NCBI RefSeq assembly: GCF_910596095.1 | Contig: NC_056533.1 | Location: 28,432,662 to 28,496,661, forward strand | DNA: 64,000 nt | Direction of reading: 5' to 3' | Origin: Thunnus maccoyii | Lineage: Eukaryota > Chordata > Actinopteri > Scombriformes > Scombridae | Shown: positions 46,241-61,181 of the stretch, piece by piece | Layout: the number at the start of each line of letters is the position of its first letter | Position numbering within the stretch: the first letter of the stretch is position 1 | Notes under the pieces: model-generated | The model's input: only the letters and a program-made list of their open reading frames with translations | Database searches by the model: none | What the model was told of the DNA's origin: nothing | Translations under genes and position numbers: made by a program

Positions 46241-49200
46241 TAATGTAGTGCCTGGTGCAAATTCAAACGGTGTGAATGGTTACTGTATGTTTAATGGAGT
46301 ACAGGGACTTTCAGGGGAACTGAAAACAAAACACTGCATACATGATTATTTGAGTAATAGCATAAAATGTGCTCATAATCTTGAGGCAGTTATGATAAAT
46401 GGACTTTAAAATTACAGAACTAGGTTTGGTTAGTTACAGATATTTCTTATAAACAATAAAAACATGCTAAAAAAAAATAGATGATGACAATCATGTTGCA
46501 CTGCAGTTCTGTTTCCTAGTAAAACTTGATACTGTAGCTCAGAGTGTGTTGTTCCTGTGCTTTTTGTGTTAAGTATGTCTGTGTGCATATCCAACATGTC
46601 TGTCCCTGCATAAATGTCTCTTTGATGTGTGTGTGTGTGTGTGTGTGTGTGCACGTTTGTGTGTCATCCTCCAGTGACATGCTAAACTGAATTGTCCTGA
46701 ACTGCTGTCATCTCTGTCTAGAGACCCCATCATCATCACCATTCCCCCAAAATCTTTGACAGATGTCTCGGGACCCAAAAAAAAATGCACATACTCAGCG
46801 ATCTCCCTGGGTCACTGTGTGTGTGTGTGTCTGTGTGTGTGTAAGTGCTATAAGTGGACATCTTTGTAATCTAGTGACTCCAGCATGTAGCACGATGTAC
46901 AGTGCTGTAATTCCACAAGCACCAATGAGTAACTTTTCTCCTTGTGTTGTTTTACGTAAAAATAGACCTCAATAGTATCTGAAGTCAGCACGCCCAGTTC
47001 TGAGTATGAAGCATGTAAGCTGTCAGGAGGATATACGTAGATGTTGCTGGTTCTTTAGGAAATCTTACTTTAGCAGAGTTAATAGTCATTTGCATCAGGA
47101 CAAGGTAGATTTTTTGAAAATTCTGGGATTGTTCTTTTAGTCCTTTCAGAGGATCATAATATCTTCCTCAAAACCATAAGACACCTCCTCCTGAACCCAG
47201 AAAAACATCGACTGGATGAGACAGTGAATTAGTCAGGATGGACATTATTTGAAATGTCCTGCATCAACTAATCTTTACTGTAATGATGTAAGCATCTATC
47301 AAAACCTAATGTGTGGCTTAAGTTTGACCAATACATGTTCTTGCAGTTTTAACAAAGACAGTTAATGTTAGTGGAAATACTTTAACTGTAAATACAGCTG
47401 AAACACATTACAGACCACAAGTCAAAGCATCAATTGTGAATTTCACTTGATTTTTTACAGACTTGGCATCTTTTTTTTTGTGTGTTGCATTGTAGCAGCA
47501 TGATGAGCGAATCGCAACCCAACCTAAAGCAATACAGCATGTTGTTTTTAAAGACCCTGTAAACTTTTTTCTTACTCTGAGCAGTTGAGATCTTACATGA
47601 ACATACATTGTTTTGTTGAAACAGTTTCAGTTATTTGTGTTTCGTGTGGCCTCTTCTCATTGGTTGGTGGAGGTTGTTTCCTGACGTTGTCACGGAGACA
47701 CCACGGTCAATACAATCTGATCAAACCACACATTTCTGATGATGAAGATAAATTTTCCAGTTTTTGCAATCTAAGTTTTGTGGGACTTTAAAAATAAACT
47801 GAAAGGTAGTGATTGTTAAAAACACAGCTGTACACTACACACAGTAAGTTTATTGCAGGTTCAGCTTTATACCAAACTCCACATACGGCAGAAATATGTT
47901 CATTTGCATAATGAAAGCTTTCACACTGTAATTCTACTTTTTTTTCTCCAGTTATCTTCAAAACCTTTTTTTGTATAAAACGTACATCATGTTTCATTTG
48001 AGGTTTATGTACATTATTTTGGACAGAAAAACAGCGATTGTAGATTGAGAAATAGACACAGACTTATTCTCTTTCATTTTGTTTCTCTATCCCTCCCTCA
48101 CTCACTCACTCAGAGATTTCCTCACAGCATCATAAGAAAGTCTCACGCAGCGGCTCTCACAGACGGGTGTTTTTGTACTTCGCAGGGGTGCTGTTGGCAA
48201 AGAGTAGTCATGCAAAAAAAATATAGAGATAAAAAGAAAGATGCAAAACAGACTGGAGAAAATAAGAATATGTGGAATAAAAAATGATGAGTGAGAGTCA
48301 TTCACCTAAACATAAGGCATACTCATTTAAAAAATATATTATTATGAGAACTTTGAATACAAAATGTTTTAACCACTCTTTGATCTTCAGTCTGATTATC
48401 TCTGTTTCTTCATGCTAGATCAGTTAAGTATACATTAACTGGAACTTGCACTTTGTACCAACTAAATACCACTCTATAGCTAGAATGACCAGACCTGTCA
48501 GTTGCTGTAGCCTGGTATTAGCAGATAACAAAAATAGGATGGGAAGCCAATTATATCAATAAAGTTGTGACCATGTGCTTGAGTGGGTTTCAGAATATAG
48601 ACAGCAGAGATTATGAGTATCAACTGGGGATTTAGGCACAGAACGTGGACAGTTGAGATGATTTTCAACAGAAGAGCTGCTGGATGGACTTAGTAAACTA
48701 TCAACATAAGATGGAAACAGATGGAGTCAGACAAAGCTTAGGAGAGGTTGTCTGCTGCTTGTTTTAAGGACTGAGCTGCTCTTAAGGAGTTCCTTAGAAA
48801 AGATTGTCTCTGTAAGAACCTTAGCACGCTGTAAAGAAGAGCCAACCTAATTGGACTACTAGCAACCCCTGCCTTGAAGAAGTCAACACACTCGCCATAC
48901 TGTGCAGACATGTGTGTGTGTATGTGTGAGAGAGCATACTGTACAGTTTCAGTATCATTAAAGTATTTGAACTCACAATGTAGATTACACTACATTTTAA
49001 ACAGGCTACTTTCCAAACTAGCAACAAATCTGTGCTCATTAAAGAAACTTTCTATTGGTTGAATTCTGCAGTTGATGCGCTGCATTAAGGCGAGGTAAAT
49101 TAATCCAATTTCACAGCGGGCTGGTGAGAGGTGAGGACAGCCGAGCTAAGGCTGCACTAATTAGCCATATATCTGTCACTACTGATTGTATCAGAGAGCC

Positions 49201-49678
49201 TACCAAAGCCTACCACTTTCTTCTGCATCACACACAAACACAAGCATTAATGTACACATACACACGGACACAAACGCTCTTGCATGCACCTACACACATG
49301 CACTCCTCATGACTACAAACCGGCATTCCCTTTTTAGGAACCTCTAGAGGCCCAATTAATTTTCATACCTGCCCCACACTAAGGATGCAGTGGAAAGTGA
49401 CACTGTAAGTGTGATAATACAAGCATGTACTGTGTGTAGGCTTTGCGTGCATAGTGTATGAACTGTGTCCTGCTTGATGAGCGCATTAATGTACCTCTGC
49501 ATGACAGGCCAGAGATGCATTAGCTAAATGCTGTAGGCAACCACAGCTGTTACGGAGAGGAGAGGAGAGGAGAGGAGAGGAGAGGAGCGAAAGAGGAAGG
49601 TGAGGTGAGGATATTAAGGGGAAAAAAGGACAAACTGGAAGAAATGGCTGAACTGAACGGTAACATGAGTCTATACAG

Positions 49679-50553
49679 CCATGCTAGCGTTTATGTCGGG
49701 TGACTTAGGTACAGTGGTGCTATGAGCTTAATGCTAACATCAACGCGCTTACATGTTCACAATGACGATGATACCATACTGATGTTTAAAGGTAATGTTT
49801 ACCAGGGTCACCATCTTAGTTTAACAGGTTAGCATTCTAACATTGGTTAATAGTAGCAGTAAACACTAAGAACATCTGAGGCTGATGGGAACGGCATTAG
49901 TTTTGCAGGTATTTCAGTCATAAACCAAGGTATTGGCACTGAAATTTTCACCTGATGATGGCGCTAGATGAAAAGTTAAGGGATCCCCTAAATGATTATG
50001 AATCATCCTGAGTGGGACATGACTGTCTGTACCAAATTACACAGCAGTCCATCCTGTAATTGTTGAGAAATTTCACCCAAAACCACAAATGTACATGATG
50101 GTGCTAGAGAAAAAAAATCAGAAAATCACCAGTCATTAGGATTCATCCTCTGGGAACACTAAACGTCTGTACAAAATCTGCCAATCTATTGAGGAGATGT
50201 TAAGATATTTCACCACATGAGTGAAAACTTTGACCTGCCGTTGGTGCTAGATGAAAACTCAGGATCACCAAAGTCAGTAAGATTCATCCTTTGGACATCA
50301 TGAATGCCTGCACCAAATTGAAATGCAATCCATCCATTAGTTTTTCAGTAAAAACCTAAAATGTCAACCTCATGGTGGCACTAAAGGAAAAGTCAGGGGA
50401 TCACCAAAGTCATCAGCGTACATCATCTGGGGACCATGAATGTCTATATAATTTCATGGCAATCCATCTATTAGTTGTTGAGATATTTCAGTCTGGACAA
50501 AAGTGGAAGACTGACCAAACAACTAACTGACGGACTGCCAGCTTGGCTAAAAA
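49679..50553. repeat. Dispersed repeat, copy B (nhs intron 1)
   Basis: The longer relative of 20836-21550. The roughly 90-base inner module (GATGGCGCTAGATGAAAAG, CACCAAAGTCA, CATCCTTTGG, ACCAAATT, CCATCCATTAG and TTGTTGAGATATTTCA) occurs four to five times with divergence. No coding capacity. Confidence 0.65.
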
Positions 50554-50776
50554 AAGCAATTTGAGGAGAACGGGAAAGTAGGGGGAAAAACGTTGTTTAT
50601 CTAACATTATACAGTACTGATACTCCAGATACAACATGTGTAAAATAATTACAGTATCCTGACAGATTCTGCTCCCATTCTATGATCTAGTAATTATCAC
50701 CACACAGTTGAATAATTACAGTAGCAAGAAATTACAATTAACCGATTGTGTGACTTACAGGAGACTCCTCAGCACT

Positions 50777-50778
<2 letters not shown>

Positions 50779-50830
<52 letters not shown>

Positions 50831-50836
50831 TGTGTC
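50779..50836. repeat. (GT)n microsatellite
   Basis: A GT run of about 58 bases with one GA interruption near its end. Confidence 0.95.
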
Positions 50837-53800
50837 TTACCCAGCAGATTACTCCGCTGAGGCCAAGTCCCTACAGATGACATGTGATAGCAGATTAATA
50901 GCCTAACATATTAAAGTCACAATCCCTATTATTTCCCCTTGTATCAGTGCCTAATCAGTTAATATCTACCAGATGAGAACTCCTTCTTCACCACTCAGTG
51001 CTCCTCTGCGTCACCTTCAACATCATCTAAAATTAATCACATTGAATGGCAGATGGTTCATTTTTTTATGTACAGTTGTTTTCCAGTTAAAGCCATTATG
51101 TAACAAGATGTCCTGTAAAACTATAATTAATGTCAGTCGACACATTTTTCAGTCAGATTGTGTACATTGTGCTTGTAAAGAAAAAAGATCAAAGGATGTT
51201 AATTGCACTTGCCAAATATCCAATATAACCACACTATTATAACTGATTGTAATTTTAAAAAAAAATTTATTATTATTTTATCAGGAAAAAACAGACCATC
51301 TGTAAATGACTGTCCTCAAGTTCAGTCATTACAGCAAATACCCAAAAACAAGTGTCAAAGCCGAATTATGACTTGGAACTAGGAATTATGAATTAAGTAT
51401 GAAAAGAAGAAAACCATGTGACGTTGTTGCAAAGCAACAAAGTCTGCAGAGGGAGGAGGTTGTAACAGTTGGATGGGTTAACAAAGCATCTGAGTTTGAC
51501 ACAGAAAATTGTCGTTTACTTCCTGTTTCATGCCAACAGTCAAACTTGGTTTCTTTTAACCATGACCATGGTCATTCCCAGTCATTTTTGTGCCATACCA
51601 GAAAACCTTTTTAGTTTTCCAATGGTGACATTCAGCATTTTAAAGGCACTGACAAACAAGGGCATCATATCAGAAAATGCTTACGTGTGTCATTCTGTCG
51701 GGAAGTTACAAACAGTGTTGGTGCTTTTAATTTGATTGGGAGGGTGAAGATTGTTTTGGGCAGCTTGAGATATTTTAACCTACTTTTTTTTATCATTTGT
51801 CTGGTGTCGCTGTATTGAAGGCTATATTCCAATTAATCAAACACCTCAAAACCCCTCTCCTAAAATTATCATAGAAATTGACGGAGACACTGTCACTGTG
51901 TCCAGTCTGCCACAACTTTTTGAAGAAGAGGAGACTGACAGGGCACTGAGTTGGGTTGACTGCTCGACACACAATAACAGAGCACTTAACCAAATGTCAT
52001 TCAATTCATTATAAACCAGGCTGAGTTTTTTCTTAAATTATCATATGTTTAATTTAACATTATCCAACAGACTTGAGATACTTTTTCAATAGTCAGCATG
52101 GTTTGGGGTTTTGTCTAACTAATAACAGCATGATACAAAATAGCCCACTAATAAAACAGAGGACCAGATGCACACGTCTTCTGAACAATTTATTCTTCTT
52201 ACACTCATATTTGCAGGATTGGGCCGCATATTCTAATTAAAAGCCCAGTTGCCATATTCAGATCAAGTAAAGAGCTGCACATAACATTGACAGATTTAAA
52301 CCAAGTGTCCATGGCCAGGCTGACTAGACCTTTAATCCATGCATGTTAAAATGAAGCGGAGCCATATGGTTTGCAGTGGATCAGAAGCAGTGATCCTGAG
52401 GATGATACGGCCCCAGCTGAACCTTTGTGCAGCGCATTTACACCATCTGATGTTTATCGTTGCACTGTGGTCACAGCCCTGATAGCACTGATCTCACACA
52501 ATCACATCGCTCATTATCACATATGGTAAACGGCTAATGCATGTTAATGTAGCTCCCTCGTTTTGGTGCCTGAACCGTGCACTATTACTGAGACTTTAAA
52601 AGAAATGTGAGAACATTTCAATGTCTAGAAAACAAGAGTTATGTCTAGACAAGTCAGGTTCTGATTATTTATTTACTTGTTTCTGAGGTTACTTGTTATT
52701 TTGTGTCTCTGCCCCTCTCTCTGCTGTCCCTTCTTTCACAAGGTGAGATCTCTCACAAGGGGAGGCCAGATGCTTTCTTCTCTGTACACAGATGCATAAA
52801 AGATGTCATACACAGAAGCGCTCAAACATCAACACACATGCACATACACACAAACGCTCATACGACACACTCAGACAAACACACAGATGCACAAACCCAT
52901 GACCAACACTTGGAAGTCCCACAGAAACTGGCCCTCCTCTCATCCTTGGGATAAAAGGGGAGATATAATGCATTATACATTTTCTCATCTCTTCCACTGC
53001 TCATTATAGTACAGTCAGAGCCTCTGCCTAAAAACAGGTCGGTTCTAATGAGACAGAAGCTTGATACATAACCCCATCATTTTTATTCTAGTGTAATTCT
53101 GAAATGGTTTTTAACGTGTGGTGTAGCCTGGTTGTCTCATAAGCAACAGATGCCTGTGATGTTCACTCACAATGACCAAATGTGTTTTTGCAGTTGTTTC
53201 AGTGCTAATTTTTCGTGCATTTTGCTTCTGTAATTTGAGATTAATATTTATAACTGCAGCGAACTGTGCGCTCGTTATTTATACCACATTACAGTTGATT
53301 GTATAGGCTGTTAGGATCACTTTCTCGTTCCATGAAGTGCACTTACGAGGTGAATGCAGGTAAAAGCCATTAATCCTCACTGATTTATTACAGTAAATCT
53401 ATACCCATCACAGAGGCAGATCAAGACATTTTGATAAATTAGGGAATGATTTTTAAATTTTAGGATTGTTAAAATGTACATTATGCAAAAGGTACTGCTG
53501 CTCAGTATCAGCAATATATTGATATTAATTTAAGGATTTAAGCATCTTGGATTTTATATTTTTTCACTCAATACTGAGTTTACTTGATCGACTGATACTA
53601 GATTCATAGAATTTCAGTTATATACGTAAATTTCATTGTACTTTATTTTTTGATCAAAGAAGTTGATGAAGTACTGGATGACTCACCAACATGGTCAAGA
53701 GGAAGCTAACTCAGGTCATGTCGTGTCTTTTTAATTGGAGACCTGGAACTGAGGTGCGGGGGTGGGGGATGCCATCTGAAACTCAGGGCATGTCTGTCCT

Positions 53801-56800
53801 GACAGTTATTCAGAATCCTGATTTCAGTTGCAATCCTGCTGTTCCCTTCCTAGTAACACACCACCTCATTTAAGCAAAAACCAGAGATGATTTCCATACT
53901 GATCACAGACTGTGGTGAAAGTGGGAATGTTAGAAATGAGGATCGAGAATTCGCTTGGAGCTCTGTCCATTCTCACTCCTGTGCACCCCTTGCTAATCAC
54001 GGAAAAGCGGAAAGCGGGTGTAACTGTTGTTGTTGGAAAGTTCTGAAGATTGGGTGGCAGAGATCCTCACTGTCTGTCTGAAACCTTCATTGTTATCTGC
54101 TATAACAATATTTTTGACATTTTTCCTCATTCAAACAAGTCCTCAAGTTAACAATATTTGAAGAAATAAAGTTGAAGATGTCCAAGACATGGTAGAGCTG
54201 CTTGGGTGCACATAGTTTAAAGTTGAATTAGGAAGTGGCTTTATGAAATGCATATGACATTTTCTCTGGCAAAATTTGTGTTTAAATGCCCATATAATTG
54301 ACCCATGTAATTACATTAAACTGGAAAATTTAAAGCAATTTGTTAAAGCTTTTTTCAAACCTGACCACGTTCAGGAATTCACCTGTGACAGCAGTCTGTT
54401 ATAAGTGGGTAGCCGGCATAACCTGTATATTACCTGTAACAAAGACATTTTATCCAAGTGTTATCAAGGAAAAATTATGATTTAAGTCACAGCTTGACAC
54501 ATGCATCTTTGACTAATCAAGTTAGATTTTATGCTTCTGCTATTTTGTTTTATCTTCAGTATTATTCAAACCAATTGTGGAACTTAATTTTTGGTGCATG
54601 TGAAAATTCCCTGAAGACTTCAACATCATTATTGGTTATGACTATGATAAGACTGTACAGTATATAAAGATGACTCTTTGTCACTGTATGACTTACTTTT
54701 CTTTACTTTTATGTGATTCCATAGTATGCCTTCCTTTATGCTTAATTTTGTTTATTTCTGTGAATGAAAAAGGTCACAGACCAGCAAAGTTTTCTGTATG
54801 TTTTGATGGTTGGACTCCATATGGTGGGAGTATACTGAGAATAAATTCTGAGAATTGTAAAGCCATGGTGATACTGTCTGTAACCAGGGCTGTGGTTTCA
54901 AAGCCTTTGAACAGATTTAGACTGTAAATACCTTGCTTAACTCCACAGTAAACAGATAGATTGGATAGGAAGGACACTGATCTCATTATGTCGTGTCCTT
55001 TTGTAGGAGAAGCAGGATTGAGAGCAGGATTGAGCTTTGAGCTTGTTAATATAGTTGCATGAAAGCCTACTGTCCCGCTGGGAGGTCACACATTTTTTTT
55101 CCTTTTCCATTACTTTAGTATGTAATATTTATTTGACATTTCATACTTTTTTTTGTTTTGAGTGATCATTTCCTTTTGATAAAATTTGTGTTTTGTGGTG
55201 ACTCAGGTCTTGATTTCCAGTTTCATCTGGGCGGTATTGCAGATGTCTGGTTATTATAATCCTATATCCTGCAAAGAATATAAAATAAATAATAATGTTG
55301 GTAAGTTGTGATTGTACTTTTGTGAATAGGACACTGCTATGTGCCAGATTTTATTATTAAATTAGTGAATTCTTTTCATTGACTATGGAGCAGATGGGAA
55401 GGATTTTATATCCTTCGACATTAGTCGATTAGACTTTTCTCAATGTCTGACACTGTCAAAGAGTTTCACCAATTAACAGACACTGACTGACTGGTATATC
55501 TTATGTTAGTTCTTAAATTAGGTGGCAATCTCCTTTATTTTGAGGTTGTGGCTTAAAATCTAAATGTTGGTTTCTAAACCTTTTGACAAGACGGACACAG
55601 GGACATCCGGCAAAAAGGTTTAATCTGACTCAACCATTGCAGCAATGTCATCCAGTAAAGAAATGTGCTGGCCAATCAAATACATGCAAGTGTAATTTAC
55701 TATTTTGAGTCTGAGGGTACTGTAAATTTGTAAAATCCTTCCTCATAAAGCATTGTGCAGTGTTTAGGAGTTTGATAAACCTTCAAACTCATGGATCTAT
55801 TACTCAAACTGGCCTTCCTAGATTTCAGTACTAGAAGCAAGTCCTGTTTATAGTCTCAATGCCTGGTAAGCCCAACAAAGCCTCTCCTCAACTTCCAGAC
55901 TGTTAAATGCATGACAGGGTGAGTCTGCATGAGTGTATGTCTGCATGAATTTATGAGTCTGTGTGCTTATGTGGTTAAAAGTCATCTTAGTAATGAGACT
56001 GTGTTTTTAGTGAAAAGGGGCCAATCAGTTCCCATTGTCTTATGAAACTTAGAAGAAGAGGATCACTTTACTCTTCAAAGCCCAGATCACAGCCTGGACT
56101 TCATCAAGGAAATAAAGCTAGACAAAAGTAAACAAACAGCTTTGTGGAATGTAATTTTTTCTCTGTGAGAAAACACTGCTCTGCCTTCAAACCAGGTTTG
56201 CCAGGATTGTCTCAGAGCAGATTAAGAGGGTTCCCCTAAACTCCCCCTAACCTCCACATCCCTAAAGCCTGTGCTGACCTCAGCTGCCCTTGTGGCTGAT
56301 GCTTTCTGGACTCTTGTTAGCTTGATTAAACCGTCTGCCTTTAACATAACAGATGACATGTGACATGAGAGCTGCATTTTAACTTACAACTTTCACAAAA
56401 CTGAACTTCTGAGTAAGAAAATAACACTTGAATATCTTTCAAAACTTTGTTATTGTTACCCCTCCCAGCAGCCCAGTTTATTCCTCAACATTATGAATAC
56501 TCAAATGCACACACACATTTTACCCCACTGAAATCTACTCAAACTCTAAGGGGATTAAAAGCAAGTGAAATCCCCTGGTGGGGTTTAAAATCTGTGTTTG
56601 TATCTCCAACTCCTTCAAAGCTGTCAGAATCGTTTAGTAGATTCTGGAGGTGATTATCCATGCAGCCATCCCCTGCCATCTCTTCCCAGACTCAAACTGC
56701 TCACTTTGTTTCCATCTGAACTTGGAGGGGCTGCACTGTCATTTTATGAGAAGAAACAAAACATTTCAAAACTTGACATGGAAGGGACATTGATAGTTTC

Positions 56801-57650
56801 TTTATGAAACAGTTAAAATGTGTTAGATTGGTCAGTTTTTCAAATATTGTGTGCTATTTGTTATATGCACCAAACACTGTAATATCCCACAGTACTTGTG
56901 CTCCTTCTGCTCTTTTGCTCTGGACCTCTGATAGTTTATCAGCCAGCTAGCAAACTTTGCTAAAAAGCTAGTTAGCCTTGCAGTTTGCAAAAGTGTCAAA
57001 ACATATTTACTAATCCTATCACTAGCTCAGTAATCCACTTATCTGGACCTTAATCTTGATTGACAGATTAGTAAACATACATTATAATCACAAGTAGCCA
57101 GACGAACCGCTAAAGCAAGCCTTCAAACATTAGGTATTAGGGACAGATATATACATCCAAGTGTTGGGTTATCCAAATCACAAAATGTATTTTCTCACTT
57201 AGTTCTCATTTTATAAGACCAAGGTTTTGAGATATCCATCTTTGAGATTTCTGCCTCCACCTCAATTTAAATCATTGGAATTACTTTCTATGGAAGAAAT
57301 TATTTCAATAGACTGCTCATAAGGCAGAAATCTCAATGACAGATACCTCACAACAAATCAAGCCCAAAATATCTGGATTTCTGGATTCTGAGACAAATAA
57401 GAAAATATGATATTTTTGAGTTTGAATGAAATGGCCACTTTAGGTGAAGCTATAAGGGCTGGAATGTTAATGCTGAACTTTTTTAGTCTATTACAAAAGT
57501 TTTAAGATTTATTCAGAATTTTTTCAATATTCAAGAAGTATCTTCATGAAAAAACTTCATGAGGAAAATCAGAGAACAGCATTACGGTTTAAGAGTGGAG
57601 ATTTCACTCATGATGCTAGGGACACATATCTGTGATAAAATACTCTAGAA

Positions 57651-58020
57651 CTGCAGCAATTAGTCGATTCATTGATTAGCTGTCAATGATTAAATTAATC
57701 ACCCACTATTTTGATAATCGATTTATCGCTTGGAGTCATTTTTTAAGAAAAAAATGTCCAAATTCCCTGGTTCCAGCTACTTGAATGTGAATATTTTCTG
57801 CTTTCTTTAGTCTTCTGTGACAGTAAACGGTATATCTTTGGGTTCTTGACTTTTGGTTGAGACAAAACAAGACATTCGAAGACGTCGTCTTGGGCTTTGG
57901 GAGACAGTTATCGCCATGTCTGACCATTTTCTGACACATTATAGACCAAACAACTAATCGATTAATCGAGAAACTAACTGACAGATTAATCAATAATGAA
58001 ATCGTTAGTTGTAGCCCTAA
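57651..58020 (-). mobile_element. TIR element, intact relative of the split 5823-6801 copy
   Basis: It reads inverted: from 58020 back, TTAGGGCTACAACTAACGAT, CATTATTGATTAATCTGTCAG, TTGTTTGGTCTATAATGTG, GACATTC and TTGTTTTGTC. It ends near 57651 with sequence complementary to its start (GCAGCAATTAGTCGATTCATTG). About 370 bp, no transposase. Confidence 0.75.
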
Positions 58021-58623
58021 AATACTCTAAGCTCAAGGTTCACTTACAAGCTTTTTCTGGAGCTTTTGACAGTATCCCATGGCTTTCTACAGCAACAGCT
58101 ACTTGCTCAGATATCATCACATGACCTAAGTCCTTGAACGGAGATCCCCCCATACACGACCACCTGTTATCACATGACCAAAGACACTTAAGTAAGTTCC
58201 ATTTGCTGAAGAAGGCCATAAGCTACAGTAGAAAGCTCCAGGAAAAGCTAGTAAGCTAACCTTGAGTTTAGAATATTTTATCATGTGAGCATTATGGTTG
58301 TCATCAACATCTTATGCATTTATGAGATTTGAGTTTCCCTACTCTTTGAAGTCTTTGAGTGCAGGTAGTGATGGTTTAGATGCTAATTGGCTAATAGTCA
58401 TCCGTAATTGGTCAGGCAAGGAAGTGGAGACAATGTGATCATTACAGTTAGTTGGCCTCCAGGATGCAGCCGCAGCTGAAGTGTAGAGTGGCAAAGAAGA
58501 GGGGAAGAAGGAATGAAGGAGTGGTGAAGTGAGCAAGAGACAAAACGATGACGAGGGGAAGATGATGATGGAAGGAAGGAGGGAGGACATAGAAGGGAAG
58601 GAAACTGTAACCATTGTACAGAG

Positions 58624-58624
<1 letters not shown>

Positions 58625-58690
<66 letters not shown>
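58625..58690. repeat. (GT)n microsatellite
   Basis: A GT run of about 64 bases, preceded by a purine-rich GGAAGGAGGGAGG stretch and followed by a run of seven G. Confidence 0.95.
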
Positions 58691-58931
58691 ACTCTGAGAG
58701 ACAGAGTATGCTATGTGTGTGTGGGGGGGCAGTGTGTAAGAGACGAGCAATAAGGCCGGGGTTCTTCGAGGACACTCACTCTCACTGTCACATTGATCAG
58801 ACTACAGCATCACATACACACTCACGCACCCAACACCCATGCTCTTTCTGCGCTCTCATTAGTGGGAAATATAGCATGGAAGTGAAGCATCGAGGCCATT
58901 TTTAATTTAAAGCATTGTTTTGACCTTGACT

Positions 58932-60706
58932 GAAAGGAAGAGTTTGACATTTTGGGAAATATGCTCATTTGCTTTCTTTCCAAGAGTTAGATGAGAAGAT
59001 CGATACTTCTCTTACATCTGTATGGTAAATATGAAGCTAGAGCCAGCAGCCGGTTAGCTTAGCTTAGCATAAACACTGGATACAGGGCAAAACAGCTTGC
59101 CTGGCTGAGTCCAAAGGTAACAAAATCTGCCTACCAACACCTCTTAAACCCACTACTTATCATGTTATATCTGATTTGCTTAATCCATGCAAAAATAGAG
59201 GCGTTCAGTACAGTACATGTACGACGGAATATTTCACACCTAATCTTCAAACTGAATCACCAGCACTGAATGAACCAGCAGCTTTTAGCTTTAGAGCTCT
59301 CCCCACATACAGAACTAACTCGTTAATTTTTAAGAAAAGTTGTGATGTAGCTTTCGTTTGTGAGAGCTGTCCAGCAGTCGGTGGTCAGAGCTAGCTTGTC
59401 TGCCCTGGTTAGCTTGACTTTTAGCTCATCCTTCTTCTCCTTAAAGTGTTTTCAATGCATTCACTCCTTATGGCATAACATACTCAGGCTCAAAGTACGG
59501 AACTAGCCCTTCTAATGGCTGGCCCTCTACCACGCTAATTGGCAGCATATTGGTCTCAATCATTCAGTACACCAACTGGGTGATGGCCTCAGACCAGCGC
59601 GCATCACACTTTGTCCCCCTGGCTAGCGGCAACGTGATCTTTGGTTGCGACTGTGAGCCGTCTTCAGACATGGCAGCCGGGTGCTTGCTCTTAATGTGGT
59701 ACAGCATAGTGCTAGTACTGCATTGGCCCGAACATAAGGTGACCCTGATTATAAGATGACCCCCCCTTTTCCAACAGCTGTTTTTGGAAAAATAACGCTA
59801 GTTTTTGAATACGACTTGTATCATAGTATAATTACATACTCACACACTCCTACCAGGCTCTTAGAAGCGCTCTAAAATGATTTTTTCCAGCAGTTAGCAT
59901 TTATACGACTGCCTGTTTGTCTTTTTGAGCTCCTTATCATCTGTGACAGTGGTAGCAGTAGAAACGTCAGAAGATGCTTTGGACTCTTCATGAATTTATT
60001 TCCTCTGTGGCAGAAAAACATGTTACACATGAGCCTTCAGAAACTCCTGCAGGTTAAAGTGAGCTAAACAAACACTTTTAAGGCTGACTAACACACACAC
60101 TATAAACAGACTTTAAGACACTTGCTAGCCTAGTAACATTGAGGCTACAAACAACCCATAATTCAACACCCCATGCAGGAGTCGGTTTTACACCAGTACT
60201 TTATCCATTCAAAAAGAATATCTGATGTTGTGAACAGGTAATTGTTAGCGGAGTGTATATGCAAATTAACCTATAGACTGACATGCGTAACCGGTCAACA
60301 ATATTCTCTGCGGTTAACCAATTAATGGTTAACTGCTGACATCCTCGTTCTGAACTGAACACACCATATTGAACCAGCAACTAATTGAATCTACTACTGA
60401 ACTGAAGACAGTCAGACTTGTGTTCAGTGCTGAACTCTACTAATGTAGAGTAGGGTCCAAAAGTCTGAGACCACTTTCCCATTCAGTCTCAGACTTTTGG
60501 ACCCTATTGACCCTATGTATCTATTGAATTTGCATTTCAAAGGGGACATGACAGAAAAAAGTGAACAAACTACATAGTGATAATAAATCTTTAAACTGAA
60601 CTGAAAGAAACAATTCAAATCAGCAAAGGGATTTGAAATTTCAACCTCTATATATGAACACTGAAGTGTAAAGCATATTTCCCAAAAATGTTGAACTATT
60701 CCTTTA
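58932..60706. mobile_element. Possible long copy of the AAAGGAATAGTT element family, interrupted
   Basis: The left end GAAAGGAAGAGTTTGACATT at 58932 and the matching inverted right end (TTTCCCAAAAATGTTGAACT, ATTCCTTTA) at about 60677-60706 are 1.77 kb apart, longer than the 160-bp copy. The interior includes GCTAGCTTAGCATAAACACTGG-type sequence common to the family and unrelated pieces (a GGCCCGAACATAAGGTGACC repeat near 59725 and the hairpin at 60450), suggesting later insertions. The two ends could also come from separate copies. Confidence 0.4.
60450..60506. repeat. Hairpin of mariner-like terminal repeats
   Basis: TAGGGTCCAAAAGTCTGAGAC (60451-60471) is the reverse complement of 60486-60506, with a loop of about 14 bases (CACTTTCCCATTCA). 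The arm resembles a TIR found widely in fish. No transposase remains. Confidence 0.8.
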
Positions 60707-61121
60707 GGACCAGATCATTTTGCCAACCTTGTTATTCTTCCCACTAAAAGCCCTTAAAGCCAGAATCATCTGCTGCAGCTTGCAACTCTTAAGAATAGAC
60801 TAGAGGAAATAGAGGAAATTCAAAAATAATAGCATCAAATTTAAAGATTCACACCGGTACACAGGCTTCTGAAAAAAATTGCAGAGGTGCAAGTGTTATT
60901 TATAATGCAATGACAATATGGGCACAGAATATATTATAGTTGTTGTCTTTGTTCTGCATCGACTCTTGGGAGGAGATTTAAAAAGGGGGCAGGGTAGATG
61001 TAAAATAAGAAAGCCTGGAATTTTTAGTTGAAAGGAAATAGGGAAAACTGTCTTTCAAACATGTGTGCAAAATATATAAATAATCACAAACTTTATCCAC
61101 ACCTTAATTTTATAGGCATTT

Positions 61122-61122
<1 letters not shown>

Positions 61123-61179
<57 letters not shown>
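61123..61179. repeat. (CA)n microsatellite
   Basis: A perfect CA run of about 56 bases. Confidence 0.95.

Positions 61180-61181
<2 letters not shown>

Noticed and set aside
57736..57993. 85-codon minus-strand frame
   Set aside because: It falls entirely within a noncoding TIR element.
58398..58905. Frames of about 100 codons with poly-Cys/Val or poly-His/Thr
   Set aside because: Translations of the GT/CA microsatellite; the same applies at 7934, 36692, 61028 and 61786.
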